Assembly: GCF_003997495.1 (NCBI RefSeq)
Contig: NZ_RZRU01000002.1
Coordinates: forward strand, 62,001-126,000
Origin: Mesorhizobium sp. M7A.F.Ca.US.008.03.1.1
GTDB taxonomy: Bacteria; Pseudomonadota; Alphaproteobacteria; Rhizobiales; Rhizobiaceae
Reading direction: 5' to 3'
DNA: 64,000 nucleotides
Shown here piece by piece: positions 17,189-25,856 of this stretch (position 1 is the first letter of the stretch; the number at the start of each line of letters is the position of its first letter). The notes beneath the pieces are model-generated. The model was not told where the DNA came from, searched no databases, and saw nothing but the letters and a program-made list of their open reading frames with translations. The position numbers were made by a program, and so were the translations under genes.

Positions 17189-18325
17189 ATGATGCGGGAA
17201 ACAAGCATGCCCCGCGCCGCCGCACCTCTGCTCGGCTTCGGCCGGCTGCTGCGCCGCTACGGCTTTGCCGTAGCCCCCGAGCAGGTCTCCGGCTTCATGC
17301 AGGCGGTGACGTTGCTCGGCCCGCGCTCGATGGCCGACATCCGCGAGGCGGCGCTCGCGACGCTGGCGCCGCCGCCCGACCGCCGCGACGAATTCGAGGC
17401 GCATTTCCAGAGCCATTTCTATGGCAACACATCCGCCGTGGTCGAAAGCGACGCCGACGAGGAAACTCGCATCAAGGATGATGGCGGCGCCGACGACGAA
17501 CGGATCGAGGCCGAGCAGCAGCAAGAGGGCGGCGAGCTGTCCTCGGCGCTGGAGCAACTGAGTACCCGCGACTTCCAGCGCGATGATGACAGGCTGACCG
17601 CCTTTCGTCGCAAACTCTCGACCGCTTTACCAGCCCGGCGCTCCTTCCGCACGATACGCACCCACTCCCGCGGCAAGCTCGATTTGCGCCGGTCGCTCAG
17701 GGAAATCGTCAGCGCCGATGGCGACGTGCCCTCGCCGCTGCTGCGCCGCCGCCAGACCGTCCCGCGAAAGCTGCTGCTGCTGATCGATGTCTCCGGCTCG
17801 ATGAAACTGCACACGGCGGACTATCTCAAGCTGGCGCATGCCGCCGTGCAAGGCGCCGACCGTGCCGAAATCTTCACCTTCGGCACGCGGCTGACCCGCA
17901 TCACCACGGCATTGCGCATCCGCGACCGCAGCCAGGCGCTGGCGCGCGCCGCTGCCCAGGTCGACGATTGGGACGGCGGCACCCGCATGGGACCGACGCT
18001 GCTCGCTTTCCTCTCGGTGCCGCGCTTTTCCGCCTTCGCGCGCGGTGCCGCGGTTGTCATCCTGTCCGACGCGCTGGAGCGCGGCGATCATGGCGAGCTG
18101 GAGACAGCGATGCGGCGGCTGAGCGCCCGCGCTTTCCGGCTGTCGCTGGCCACACCGCTAGCCGGCGACCCGCGCTTCCGGCCGGCAACGGCGGCACTGC
18201 GCGCCATCCTGCCCGCGCTCGACGATCTGGTCGACGGCTCATCGCTCGCCGGCCTCACCGATTTCATCCTGTCGCTCGCCCGCCCTGCCCCGGCGGCGGC
18301 GGCAATCTGGAAGAGGGTTTCATGA
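17189..18325 (+). CDS. VWA-domain CoxE-like protein
   Basis: 378-residue protein. The C-terminal half is a von Willebrand A domain with a complete MIDAS metal site: DVSGS near residue 199, the Thr in DWDGGTRMG and the Asp in VILSDALERGD. The N-terminal half is charged, with an acidic Gln/Glu-rich linker near residues 85-120. It is the usual partner of CoxD-like MoxR ATPases. An alternative ATG at 17207 has GGGAAA ahead of it and may be the true start. The gene overlaps the amidohydrolase by four bases (ATGA), so they are translationally coupled despite the unrelated functions. Confidence 0.88.
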   Translation: MMRETSMPRAAAPLLGFGRLLRRYGFAVAPEQVSGFMQAVTLLGPRSMADIREAALATLAPPPDRRDEFEAHFQSHFYGNTSAVVESDADEETRIKDDGGADDERIEAEQQQEGGELSSALEQLSTRDFQRDDDRLTAFRRKLSTALPARRSFRTIRTHSRGKLDLRRSLREIVSADGDVPSPLLRRRQTVPRKLLLLIDVSGSMKLHTADYLKLAHAAVQGADRAEIFTFGTRLTRITTALRIRDRSQALARAAAQVDDWDGGTRMGPTLLAFLSVPRFSAFARGAAVVILSDALERGDHGELETAMRRLSARAFRLSLATPLAGDPRFRPATAALRAILPALDDLVDGSSLAGLTDFILSLARPAPAAAAIWKRVS

Positions 18326-19212
18326 TGCAGAAAGTCATAGACGCGCATTTCCACATCTGGCGCCAGAAGGACCAGCCCTGGCTGGTCGGACCGATGGTGC
18401 CGCGCATCTTCGGCCCCTACGAGCCGATCCGGCGCGATTACCCGATCGAGGAATTTCTGGCTGACCAGCAAGGCGCCGGTGTCGAGAAAGCCGTCTATGT
18501 CCAGACCAACTGGGCCAAGGAGGATTTCGAGAAGGAAGTCGCCTTCCTGCAGAAGACCGCTGACGAGACTGGCTGGCCGCATGCCATCGTCGGCTACACC
18601 GACATGACCGTCGACGACATCAGGCCTCAGATCGATCGCTTGAAAAAATATCCGCTGCTGCGCGGCGTGCGCATGCAGCTGCACTGGCACGAGACGCCGG
18701 CCTTCCGTTTCGCAGCTTCGGCCGACCAGGTGATCGACCCGAAGGTGCGCGCCAACGTGGCGCGGCTCAAGGATTATGGCTTGTCCTTCGACTTGCAGCT
18801 CTTCCCCGCCCAGATGAAGGACGGCCTGACGCTGGTCGGCGAAAACCCGCAGACCAATTTCATCCTCACCCATGCCGGCATGCTGACCGGAATGGAGCCG
18901 GAAACCACGGAAGCCTGGAAGGAAGGCCTACGCACGCTGTCCGCGGCGCCCAATTTCTACGCCAAGCTCTCCGGCCTCGGCACCTTCATCCATCGCAACG
19001 ACCCAGCGCTGATCGCCTACATCGTCGACAACGCGATCGACATATTGGGCGCCGACCATCTGATGTTCGGCTCGAACTTCCCGATCGAGAAACTGTGGAC
19101 CAACCACGCCGAACTGATCAAGGCGTACCGCGATGCGGTGGCCAGGCATGGTTCGGCAGCGGAGGCGGATATCTTCTGGAACACGGCGCAGAAGATTTAC
19201 CGGCCGGTGTGA
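18322..19212 (+). CDS. Amidohydrolase family (Amidohydro_2) metal-dependent hydrolase
   Basis: TIM-barrel hydrolase of 296 residues. The metal-binding DAHFHIW (His9, His11) opens the protein; further family blocks are GVRMQLHWHE, FILTHAGM and MFGSNFPIEK, the last carrying the conserved Asp/Asn position. Relatives include lactonases such as 2-pyrone-4,6-dicarboxylate and L-fucono/rhamnono-lactone hydrolases and decarboxylases. Coupled to the Mo-hydroxylase operon, it probably acts on the hydroxylated product, for example by opening a lactone or lactam ring. The substrate is not identifiable. Confidence 0.88.
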   Translation: MMQKVIDAHFHIWRQKDQPWLVGPMVPRIFGPYEPIRRDYPIEEFLADQQGAGVEKAVYVQTNWAKEDFEKEVAFLQKTADETGWPHAIVGYTDMTVDDIRPQIDRLKKYPLLRGVRMQLHWHETPAFRFAASADQVIDPKVRANVARLKDYGLSFDLQLFPAQMKDGLTLVGENPQTNFILTHAGMLTGMEPETTEAWKEGLRTLSAAPNFYAKLSGLGTFIHRNDPALIAYIVDNAIDILGADHLMFGSNFPIEKLWTNHAELIKAYRDAVARHGSAAEADIFWNTAQKIYRPV

Positions 19213-19216
19213 CGCT

Positions 19217-19624
19217 TCACTTCACCTCGAACTGCGGATCGACCGGGATCTGCAGCGCCGTCACCATATGGTTGGTCTGCCCAGCCAATCCGATGATCGA
19301 CACCAGCTCGCCATGCTGGGCATCGGTCATGCCCTTGGCGCGGGCTGCCGCCGTATGCGAATGGACGCAGTAGGAGCAGCCATTGGCGGTCGACACCGCG
19401 ATGTAGATCATCTCCTTGGTCAGCGGATCGATGGCGCTGTCGGCGACCATCACCACCTTCAACTGCTCCCAGGTCCGCTTCAGCGCCGCCGGATCATTGG
19501 CCAGCCCGCGCCAGAAATTGTTGACGAAATCGGATTTCCGCGTCGCGCGGATGTCGTCGAACACGGCTTTCACGGCCGGGATTTTCTCCACCTCGGCGTC
19601 AGTCAGAAGTCTTGTGGTGGCCAT
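19217..19624 (-). CDS. AhpD/carboxymuconolactone decarboxylase family protein
   Basis: 135-residue all-helical CMD-domain protein with the AhpD-type redox motif C-S-Y-C-V-H-S-H at residues 83-90. Members are either alkylhydroperoxidases using this cysteine pair or gamma-carboxymuconolactone decarboxylases, which lack it; the presence of both Cys favours a peroxidase-like role. The start at 19624 has GGGAGAATG upstream. It converges on the amidohydrolase gene with only four bases between stops, so it is not part of that operon, though it may serve the same pathway. Confidence 0.88.
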   Translation of the reverse strand: MATTRLLTDAEVEKIPAVKAVFDDIRATRKSDFVNNFWRGLANDPAALKRTWEQLKVVMVADSAIDPLTKEMIYIAVSTANGCSYCVHSHTAAARAKGMTDAQHGELVSIIGLAGQTNHMVTALQIPVDPQFEVK

Positions 19625-19757
19625 GGCATTCTCCCTTCGTTGGATCGTCGTGAGTTGGCTGAATCAAGTCCTGAGCAACTGGAGCTAACCGCTTTGTATG
19701 ATTCATTTTTTGATGCGGTTGACTGACAACCATGGAGGTTGGCCGAGACCCCTCACC

Positions 19758-19944
19758 TTCGTCATCCACGGGCGAAGCAAGGAGCGAAGCTCCGTCGCGG
19801 AGACCCGAGGATCCATTCCGTGACATCAGTCGAAGAGTGCAGCGGAGCAGAACTCTGCACTGCAGCGACGCTTTGCAGTCGCGGCATGGATCCTAGGGTC
19901 TGCGCCACGTCGCTGCGCTCCTTGCTTCGCCCTAGGATGACGAA
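19758..19944. repeat. Imperfect 67-bp inverted repeat (dispersed palindromic element)
   Basis: The arm 19758-19824 is repeated as its reverse complement, with a few mismatches, at 19878-19944. Both ends read TTCGTCATCC...GGATGACGAA, and both arms contain GGGCGAAGCAAGGAGCG. The element lies in the 367-base gap 19625-19991 between the AhpD-like gene and the CUT2 ATPase gene, close to where the latter's transcripts must end. I see no gene in the gap. Its look is that of a dispersed rhizobial intergenic repeat. Confidence 0.8.
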
Positions 19945-19991
19945 TGGACTGACGTCCCGGCCAATTGTCTGAGTGCGCACCGCCCAGAAAC

Positions 19992-21488
19992 CTAGTGCAC
20001 GGCCGCATACATGATCTTCTCCTCCGTCGCCTCCGCAGGCGAAAACTCCTCGACAATACGCCCTTGCCTACAGACAAGAATCCGGTCGGACAGGTTCATG
20101 ATCTCCGGGAGGTAGGACGAGATGACGACCACCGCGAGGCCCTCATCGGCCAGCCGGTTGATGATCTGGTGGATCTCGGCAATCGCGCCGACATCGACGC
20201 CACGTGTCGGCTCGTCGAAGATGACGATGCGCGGCTGCTGCACCAGCCCCTTGCCGATCACCACCTTCTGCTGGTTGCCGCCGGACAGTTCGACCACGCG
20301 CGCATTGTCGTTGATCGCCTTGATGTTCAGCGTCTTCGTCCATTCGGCTGACAGCGCGCGCATTTCCTGCGCATTGATCACCCAGGCCTTTTCGCGGCCC
20401 GCCGCCAGCAGTCCGCCGAACAGGTTTTCGGCAATGCCCATCGTCTCGAAGATACCCTCGCTCTTGCGGTCCTCGGTGACATAGACGATGCCGTCGGCCA
20501 CCGCTTCGCTCGGCACGAGATAGCGCACCGGCCTGTCGTCGAGCTCGATGGCGCCGCCGCGCAAAAAGTCGCGCTTGTAGATGCCGGAGACGATCTTGAA
20601 GGTCTCGGTGCGGCCGGAGCCGATCAGCCCGAACACACCGGTGATCTGCCCTTCGAAGATCGAGAAGGACGTGTTGCGCACGACATTGCTCATCGAAATG
20701 TCCTGCACCGACAGCACTTTCTTGCCCGCCTTGCGCAGCTTTGCCTCGTCGCGCTGGCGGTAGATCTGTCCCGACAATGTGCGCCCGACCATGGCGGAAA
20801 CGATCCTGTCTCGGTCGAAAGCAGATGTGTCGTCGGTGATGACCAGCTCGCCGTCGCGCAGGATAGTGATGCGGTCGGCAATATCGAGCGCCTCTTCCAG
20901 CGCGTGGCTGATGAAGACGATCGAGACGCCGCTCGCCTTCAGCCGGCGGATCAGCGCGAAGAAGTGCCGCTTCTCCTCCGGTGTCAGCGTCGCCGTCGGC
21001 TCGTCGAAGATGATGATCTCGGCATTGTGGTGGACGGCGCGCGCGATCTCCACCATTTGCCGCTTGGCCGCGCCCAGCGTCGCCACCATCGCGTTCGGGT
21101 CGACGGGAAAGTTCAGCGATTGCAGGAATTGTTGGGCCGAAATGTAGGTGCCGCGCAGTCGGTTGAGAAACTTTTCGGTGCCGAGATAAAGGTTCTGCGC
21201 CACCGTCATCGACGGCACCAGGCTGGTCTCCTGGAACACCATGGCGATGCCGGCTTCAAGCGCTGCGTGCGGCGAGCCGTAGGCGATCTCTTGCCCCTTG
21301 TGGAACATCTTGCCCGAGGTGGCGTCGACCACACCGGCGATGATCTTGGTCAGCGTCGATTTGCCCGCGCCGTTCTCGCCGAGCAGCGCGTGGATTTCGC
21401 CTTTGCGTAGCTCGAACGTGACGTTCTTGACCGCGGGCACGCCGCGATAGTTCTTGGTGACATTCTCCAGGCGGACGATCGGTTCCAT
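19992..21488 (-). CDS. CUT2 sugar ABC transporter ATPase, two-domain (RbsA-like)
   Basis: 498-residue ATPase with two nucleotide-binding domains. Domain 1 has Walker A GENGAGKST and Walker B IIIFDEPTATLT, but a degenerate signature (TLGAAKRQMVEIA). Domain 2 has a degenerate Walker A (GLIGSGRTET) and a good signature LSGGNQQKVVIGKGL with IVIFDEPTRGVD. This division is normal for RbsA/MglA. GGGAGG precedes the ATG, and the start overlaps the stop of the propeller gene (ATGA), so it is the last gene of the operon running from 26843 down. Confidence 0.93.
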   Translation of the reverse strand: MEPIVRLENVTKNYRGVPAVKNVTFELRKGEIHALLGENGAGKSTLTKIIAGVVDATSGKMFHKGQEIAYGSPHAALEAGIAMVFQETSLVPSMTVAQNLYLGTEKFLNRLRGTYISAQQFLQSLNFPVDPNAMVATLGAAKRQMVEIARAVHHNAEIIIFDEPTATLTPEEKRHFFALIRRLKASGVSIVFISHALEEALDIADRITILRDGELVITDDTSAFDRDRIVSAMVGRTLSGQIYRQRDEAKLRKAGKKVLSVQDISMSNVVRNTSFSIFEGQITGVFGLIGSGRTETFKIVSGIYKRDFLRGGAIELDDRPVRYLVPSEAVADGIVYVTEDRKSEGIFETMGIAENLFGGLLAAGREKAWVINAQEMRALSAEWTKTLNIKAINDNARVVELSGGNQQKVVIGKGLVQQPRIVIFDEPTRGVDVGAIAEIHQIINRLADEGLAVVVISSYLPEIMNLSDRILVCRQGRIVEEFSPAEATEEKIMYAAVH

Positions 21489-22537
21489 CAGAAACCTCCC
21501 GTGGCGACGGAAAGGATGCAGTCGCCGCCCCTCGAGGCGACGAACAGCCGGCCGTCCCTTTCGGCAACGCTGCAGATGCCGTGGCGCGTGCCGTTGGCGC
21601 GGCTGTGCAGGCTGAATTGCGGCTGCAGCTTCTGGTCGAGCCTGACCACCAGCCCGTAGGAGCGGCTCGGCGACCATGGCTTGTGGATACCCATTGTGCG
21701 GATGCCGCCGCATTGCAGCGGCTCCAGAAAACTGCGGCTGGAGGCCAGTGCCGGCGCGATCCAGTAGGCGGGCGGCACTTGGCTCAGCATGTCCTGCCGG
21801 TAATGCGTTTCCTGCAGCACGAATTCGATCAGCCGGTTGCGCGGCGCGAACAAGGTCAGCCAGGCGCCGCCATCGGCGGACGGCGACAGCCGCGATGGAT
21901 AGCCTGGCAGATGCGCCAGAACCGTCGAGCGGCTGCCCGTCGCGCCATCGAAGCGCACCAACTGATGACGCCAGCTTTCGCTGACCAGCACATCCCTGCC
22001 GAGTGGATGCAGCCCATAGGGAAAGGCAATGTCGCTGGCCACCTTGCGGAAATCACCGCCTGCGGCGTCTCGCTTCCAGAGCGAACCGGAAGCGCCCTTC
22101 TTCATCAGATCGGCGGCCCATTGCGAAGGCGCGTGCTCGGCCGAGCCATTGGCCAGCCACAGCGTGCCGTCTTCGGCATAGGCAAGTGCGGTGATGCAGA
22201 GGATCTCGGCCGGCAGCGAAACCTCCTTGCCGGCAACCAGCAGCTTGCCGCTCTCCAACCCGACCGCCAGTTCGCCGGATGGCGACATCGCCAGCGCGGT
22301 GACGGGCGACGGAAAGGTCTCGACCACGGTTGGGGTCGCGCCGGCAGCAACCGAGTGGATGACGTTGCCGCTGGAGGCTAGCAGCCTGTCACCGGAAACC
22401 AACAGATTGTCGGGCTCGGTCAGCTCGGCAAACGCAGGCGCATCATCCAGCCGCGTATTGGGGCGAAAAGCGCCGTCGAGCGGCGGGATGGTCACCGCCT
22501 TGCCGCGAAACAGGTCGAGCACAGGATCGAGGATCAT
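21488..22537 (-). CDS. Free beta-propeller protein, SMP-30/strictosidine-synthase-like
   Basis: 349-residue soluble protein with repeated propeller strands (ALAMSPSGELAVG, ALAYAEDGTLWLANG, GLHPLGRDVLVSESW, LPGYPSRLSPSADGGAWLTL) and the Pro-Gly-Tyr-Pro block of strictosidine-synthase-like proteins. There is no signal peptide, so it should be cytosolic. Relatives are lactonases or sugar-lactone hydrolases, but many have no known activity. It is coupled by four-base overlaps to both the permease-propeller fusion upstream and the ATPase downstream, so it belongs to the import operon. Confidence 0.8.
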   Translation of the reverse strand: MILDPVLDLFRGKAVTIPPLDGAFRPNTRLDDAPAFAELTEPDNLLVSGDRLLASSGNVIHSVAAGATPTVVETFPSPVTALAMSPSGELAVGLESGKLLVAGKEVSLPAEILCITALAYAEDGTLWLANGSAEHAPSQWAADLMKKGASGSLWKRDAAGGDFRKVASDIAFPYGLHPLGRDVLVSESWRHQLVRFDGATGSRSTVLAHLPGYPSRLSPSADGGAWLTLFAPRNRLIEFVLQETHYRQDMLSQVPPAYWIAPALASSRSFLEPLQCGGIRTMGIHKPWSPSRSYGLVVRLDQKLQPQFSLHSRANGTRHGICSVAERDGRLFVASRGGDCILSVATGGF

Positions 22538-24657
22538 GGCTTTGCTCCCCAATAGGAAGCGGGGCTGGTCCAGTTCGGGTCGGCGCCTGAAATCTTGTAG
22601 CGGCCGATGCGGTTGTTGAGGATGCCGCCGACGAACAGATATCCCTTGTGCTCGCGCATCGAGGTGACCATCGGGTGTGCGCCACCGGTGAGATCGCCCA
22701 TCGCCTCGACGATGCCGCCCTTCTCGTTGAATTTCACCACGCCGCCGGTGTTGATGTTGGGGAACAGCCATTCATCCTGCGGCAACCGCCGCGTCATGCG
22801 CTTGCGCATGTCGGGATGGCGCAGCGAAAGATCAAAGCTCGGCGTGCGCATGCCGAGCCACGCCATCCAGTAATTGCCGTCGGAGGCGCGGTTGATGTTG
22901 TCCGGATAGCCCGGCATGTCGCGGATGACGCATTCGGCGGTGCCGGCTTTCGGCCCTTCCAGCCAGTAGCGATGCACGCGGCAGGCCCAGCTTTCGGCGA
23001 AGAACAGCGACTTGCCGTCATGCGCCATGCACACACCATTGGTGTAACGGTAGCCGTCGAGCAATGTCTTGGTCGACCCGTCCTTCGGGTCGTAGACCAG
23101 CAGCCGGCCGGTGGCGCGGTTCTCGATCGAGTCCAGTGCCCAGTCATGCGCATCGTAGCGCTTGGTCGAGTCGGTGAAATAGATGCGGCCGTCCGGTGCG
23201 ATGTCGCAGTCGTTGGGATCGCGCAGCCGCGCATCGTCGACGATCGAAGTCCACGAGCGCGAGGTCTCCGCCGACAGGCGTTTGACCTCCCGATCCGGCG
23301 AGACGGAATAGAGCCCCATGGCGCCGACGCAGCTGATCAGATTGCCCGATTTGTCGAAGGCAAGGCCGAGCGGAAAGCCGCCAATGTGAGCGAACACTTC
23401 CGACCTGACATAGTCCGGCGCGAAGAAGCGGACGATCTCGCCGTGGCGCGTGCCGCAATAGAGATTGTCGGCGCGGTCGAGAATGACGTCTTCCGGTCCC
23501 TCCAGCTCGCCAAGCCCGATATGGTTGGCCGCCGACAGCCTGTTGTCGAGCTCGTAGGGCGTGCCCGAGCCGGGCGCGGCCGATTGTGTCTCGCCCATCT
23601 TGAGATAGACCGGCGCGACATAGACCTCGTTCAGCACCTTGTGGCGGTTCTTCAGCCAGCGGATGTCGATGGTCACCGCCACCGCCAGCATGATGCCGAG
23701 CACCATCTGGTTGGTGCCGGTGCCGTAGCCCAGCCGGATCAGCCCATTGGTCATGGTCAAGACGATGATGGCGCCCATCAGCCCCTTGATCACCGAGCCG
23801 CGGCCGCCGCCGAGGCTGACGCCGCCGACCACCGCCGCCGTCAGCGCCATGATCTCGAGGTTGAGGCCGGTGCCCGGCCCTGCCCCGCTCAAACGGCAAG
23901 CGATGAGGAAGCCGCCGATCGAGGCGCAGAAACCGGAGAAGACATAGGTCATGAACACGGTGCGGCGCACGCGGATGCCGGCATTGTGCGCCGAGCGCCT
24001 TGAGCCGCCGACCGCCAGCACGTGCCAGCCCGGCCGCGAACGCGTCAGCGCGATATGGGTTATGATGGCCAGGATGATCGCCAGCCACACCGAGACGGAG
24101 AGCCCCCAGAAGGTGCTGTCGCCGATGAAGTCCAGCACATCCGATGTGGCGGTCGAAAGCTGCACATCGGCGGCATAGGTGGTGACCAGGATGTCGAACA
24201 GTGCCCGCCCGAAGATGAAGGTGACCAGCGTGGTCAGAAAGGCGCGCAGCCTGAGATAGCCGACGAGGTAGCCGTTGATGGCACCGAAGATGAGGCCGGT
24301 GGCGAGCGAAGCGGCCAGCGCCAGCCAGACCGACTGTTCGAGGATGAAGAAGACATAGACGGCGGAGAAGCAGGACAGCGCGAAGATCGAGCCGACCGAC
24401 AGGTCGATGCCGCCGCCCAGCATCACCACCGTCATGCCGGTGACGACCATGGAGAACTCGCCGAGCTGGCGGGTCGATTCCTGCAGTGCGGTCAGCTTGA
24501 AGAAGCCGGGAATGATCGAGCCGAAGGTTGCCAGCGTCGCCACCAGCGCCAGGAACGGAATGGCGTTGTCGGTCCAGCGTTTGGTCAGGATCTCGCCGAC
24601 GACATGGTCGGGCACGAGATTGTAGCGCCAGGACTGGAGACGTTCGCGAAAGGACAT
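22534..24657 (-). CDS. Fusion: CUT2 ABC permease + strictosidine-synthase-like beta-propeller
   Basis: 707-residue single chain. Residues 1 to about 340 are an RbsC-type permease with about ten membrane segments and the hallmark GGGIDLSVGSIFAL and GGVSLGGGRGSVI blocks. After a short hydrophilic linker (about 340-375), residues 376-700 form a propeller with strictosidine-synthase features: NDCDIAPDGRIYFTDSTKRY, GRLLVYDPKDGSTKTLLDGY, VHRYWLEGPKAGTAE and MPGYPDNINRASDGNYW. The junction is in frame; an internal ATG at residue 354 has no ribosome site. RbsC termini are cytoplasmic, so the propeller should sit inside the cell beside the channel. It could be a lactonase acting on the entering sugar lactone, or a regulatory module; activity is not shown. 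Confidence 0.9.
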   Translation of the reverse strand: MSFRERLQSWRYNLVPDHVVGEILTKRWTDNAIPFLALVATLATFGSIIPGFFKLTALQESTRQLGEFSMVVTGMTVVMLGGGIDLSVGSIFALSCFSAVYVFFILEQSVWLALAASLATGLIFGAINGYLVGYLRLRAFLTTLVTFIFGRALFDILVTTYAADVQLSTATSDVLDFIGDSTFWGLSVSVWLAIILAIITHIALTRSRPGWHVLAVGGSRRSAHNAGIRVRRTVFMTYVFSGFCASIGGFLIACRLSGAGPGTGLNLEIMALTAAVVGGVSLGGGRGSVIKGLMGAIIVLTMTNGLIRLGYGTGTNQMVLGIMLAVAVTIDIRWLKNRHKVLNEVYVAPVYLKMGETQSAAPGSGTPYELDNRLSAANHIGLGELEGPEDVILDRADNLYCGTRHGEIVRFFAPDYVRSEVFAHIGGFPLGLAFDKSGNLISCVGAMGLYSVSPDREVKRLSAETSRSWTSIVDDARLRDPNDCDIAPDGRIYFTDSTKRYDAHDWALDSIENRATGRLLVYDPKDGSTKTLLDGYRYTNGVCMAHDGKSLFFAESWACRVHRYWLEGPKAGTAECVIRDMPGYPDNINRASDGNYWMAWLGMRTPSFDLSLRHPDMRKRMTRRLPQDEWLFPNINTGGVVKFNEKGGIVEAMGDLTGGAHPMVTSMREHKGYLFVGGILNNRIGRYKISGADPNWTSPASYWGAKP

Positions 24658-24680
24658 CGGCTGCTGCTATTCCATGAGGG

Positions 24681-24714
24681 AGCGAGGTGGCCGGATCCTT
24701 CCGGCCACCTCGCT
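24681..24714 (-). terminator. 15-bp perfect hairpin between binding-protein and fusion-permease genes
   Basis: 24681-24695 pairs perfectly with 24700-24714 around a four-base loop. It lies 25 bases after the stop of the minus-strand binding-protein gene and before the fusion gene. No T-run follows, so partial termination or protection of the binding-protein mRNA is more likely than full termination. Confidence 0.6.
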
Positions 24715-24739
24715 TGTACTTCAGTCGAAAAGGTGCGGC

Positions 24740-25768
24740 TTACTTTGCGGCCGCCGCTTGCGCCTGCAGCGCCTTAAGGTCCCAGCAGCTGTCGGGCTTG
24801 AGGTCGGCCTTGGTCGTCGCCTTCTCCAGCGTGTAGATGTAGGTGTGCGAGGTGCCGGCCGGCTGGCCGCTCTGCAGCAGGAACTTGATGATGGCGTTCA
24901 TGTCGCCCGACTGGCGGGCAAGATCGGTCATCACCACGGCGCCATAGGTGCCGTCCTGCAGCTTGTCGCAGTCGGCCGCCTTCTCGCCGCCGCCGGTGGT
25001 GACCAGGAACACCTTGCCGTCGAGCTTGGCATCGCGGATCGCGGCGGACGCGCCGGTGGCGTCACCATCCCAGAAATCGATGATCGAGCAGATATCCGGG
25101 TTCTGCTGCAGCATCGTCGTCGTCACGTTGCGCGAGGCCGTCGCATCCCAGTTGGAATCGGGCTTGGCCACCACCTTGAAGTCGGGATTCTTGTCCAGCA
25201 CCTTCATGATGCCGGCATACTGATAAAGGCTGGATGAGTTCGCCTGGTCACCTTGCACAAGGCCGATCTTCTTCGACGAGTTCGGGCCGCAGCCCTTGAT
25301 CGCCGCTTCGGCCTCGAGCTGGCCAAGCCGGTCCCAGTCACTGCCGATAAAGGCGTCGGCCGGGAAGTTGGCGGGATTGTCGACCAGGATGACATAGGTG
25401 CCGGCGGCCTGCGCCTTCTTCATCAGCTTGGAATAGGAATTGAGGTCCGGCGCATGGATGATCAGCACGTCCGGCCTGGTATCCGAGGATATTGCGTCGG
25501 TGATCGCCTGTGCGCCGGCATCGACCACCCAGTTCGGGTCGCGCGTCTCGAACACGCCGCCCCATGCCTCGACCTCGGTCTTCAGATAATGCGCCCAGCC
25601 CTGCGCCAGGTCGAAGCCCATTGCCAGCGGCACCAGCATGACGCGCTTGCCCTTGAGCGCCTGCGCGTAAGCAGCCGGCCCCGGATCGTCAGCGGCGAAG
25701 GTTGGCGCCACGAAGGCGGTGACGGCGAGTGCCGTGGCAGCGGCCATCAATGTCCTGATGAATTTCAT
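24740..25768 (-). CDS. CUT2 sugar ABC transporter substrate-binding protein
   Basis: 342-residue periplasmic protein with a Sec signal peptide (about residues 1-25, ending FVAPTFAA) and a Peripla_BP_4 fold (RVMLVPLAMGFDLAQGWAHYL, VILVDNPANFPADAFIGSD). The start at 25768 has GAGAGGATC upstream. It has a Gly-Gly-Gly-Glu loop near residue 250 and a C-terminal Ala-rich tail. It lies between the two permease genes of the importer. The ligand is unknown; the propellers in the operon hint at a sugar or sugar lactone. Confidence 0.9.
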   Translation of the reverse strand: MKFIRTLMAAATALAVTAFVAPTFAADDPGPAAYAQALKGKRVMLVPLAMGFDLAQGWAHYLKTEVEAWGGVFETRDPNWVVDAGAQAITDAISSDTRPDVLIIHAPDLNSYSKLMKKAQAAGTYVILVDNPANFPADAFIGSDWDRLGQLEAEAAIKGCGPNSSKKIGLVQGDQANSSSLYQYAGIMKVLDKNPDFKVVAKPDSNWDATASRNVTTTMLQQNPDICSIIDFWDGDATGASAAIRDAKLDGKVFLVTTGGGEKAADCDKLQDGTYGAVVMTDLARQSGDMNAIIKFLLQSGQPAGTSHTYIYTLEKATTKADLKPDSCWDLKALQAQAAAAK

Positions 25769-25856
25769 GTCAGATCCTCTCGTTTCGATTTTCATTGCCG
25801 GCCGATCGGGATGGATCGGACCGGGTACCCCGAGCAGATGGGCCAGCCCATCCGCT

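Noticed and set aside
11899..18325. Possible CO dehydrogenase (cox) operon
   Set aside because: The large-subunit active-site loop reads AMRGFGV, not the CSFR or GAGR forms of CO dehydrogenases, so only the accessory genes resemble cox.
19992..21488. Degenerate motifs in the two halves of the RbsA-like ATPase as a novelty
   Set aside because: Unequal nucleotide-binding halves are normal for RbsA/MglA-type proteins; only the separately encoded CUT1 pair at 40467-42621 is unusual.
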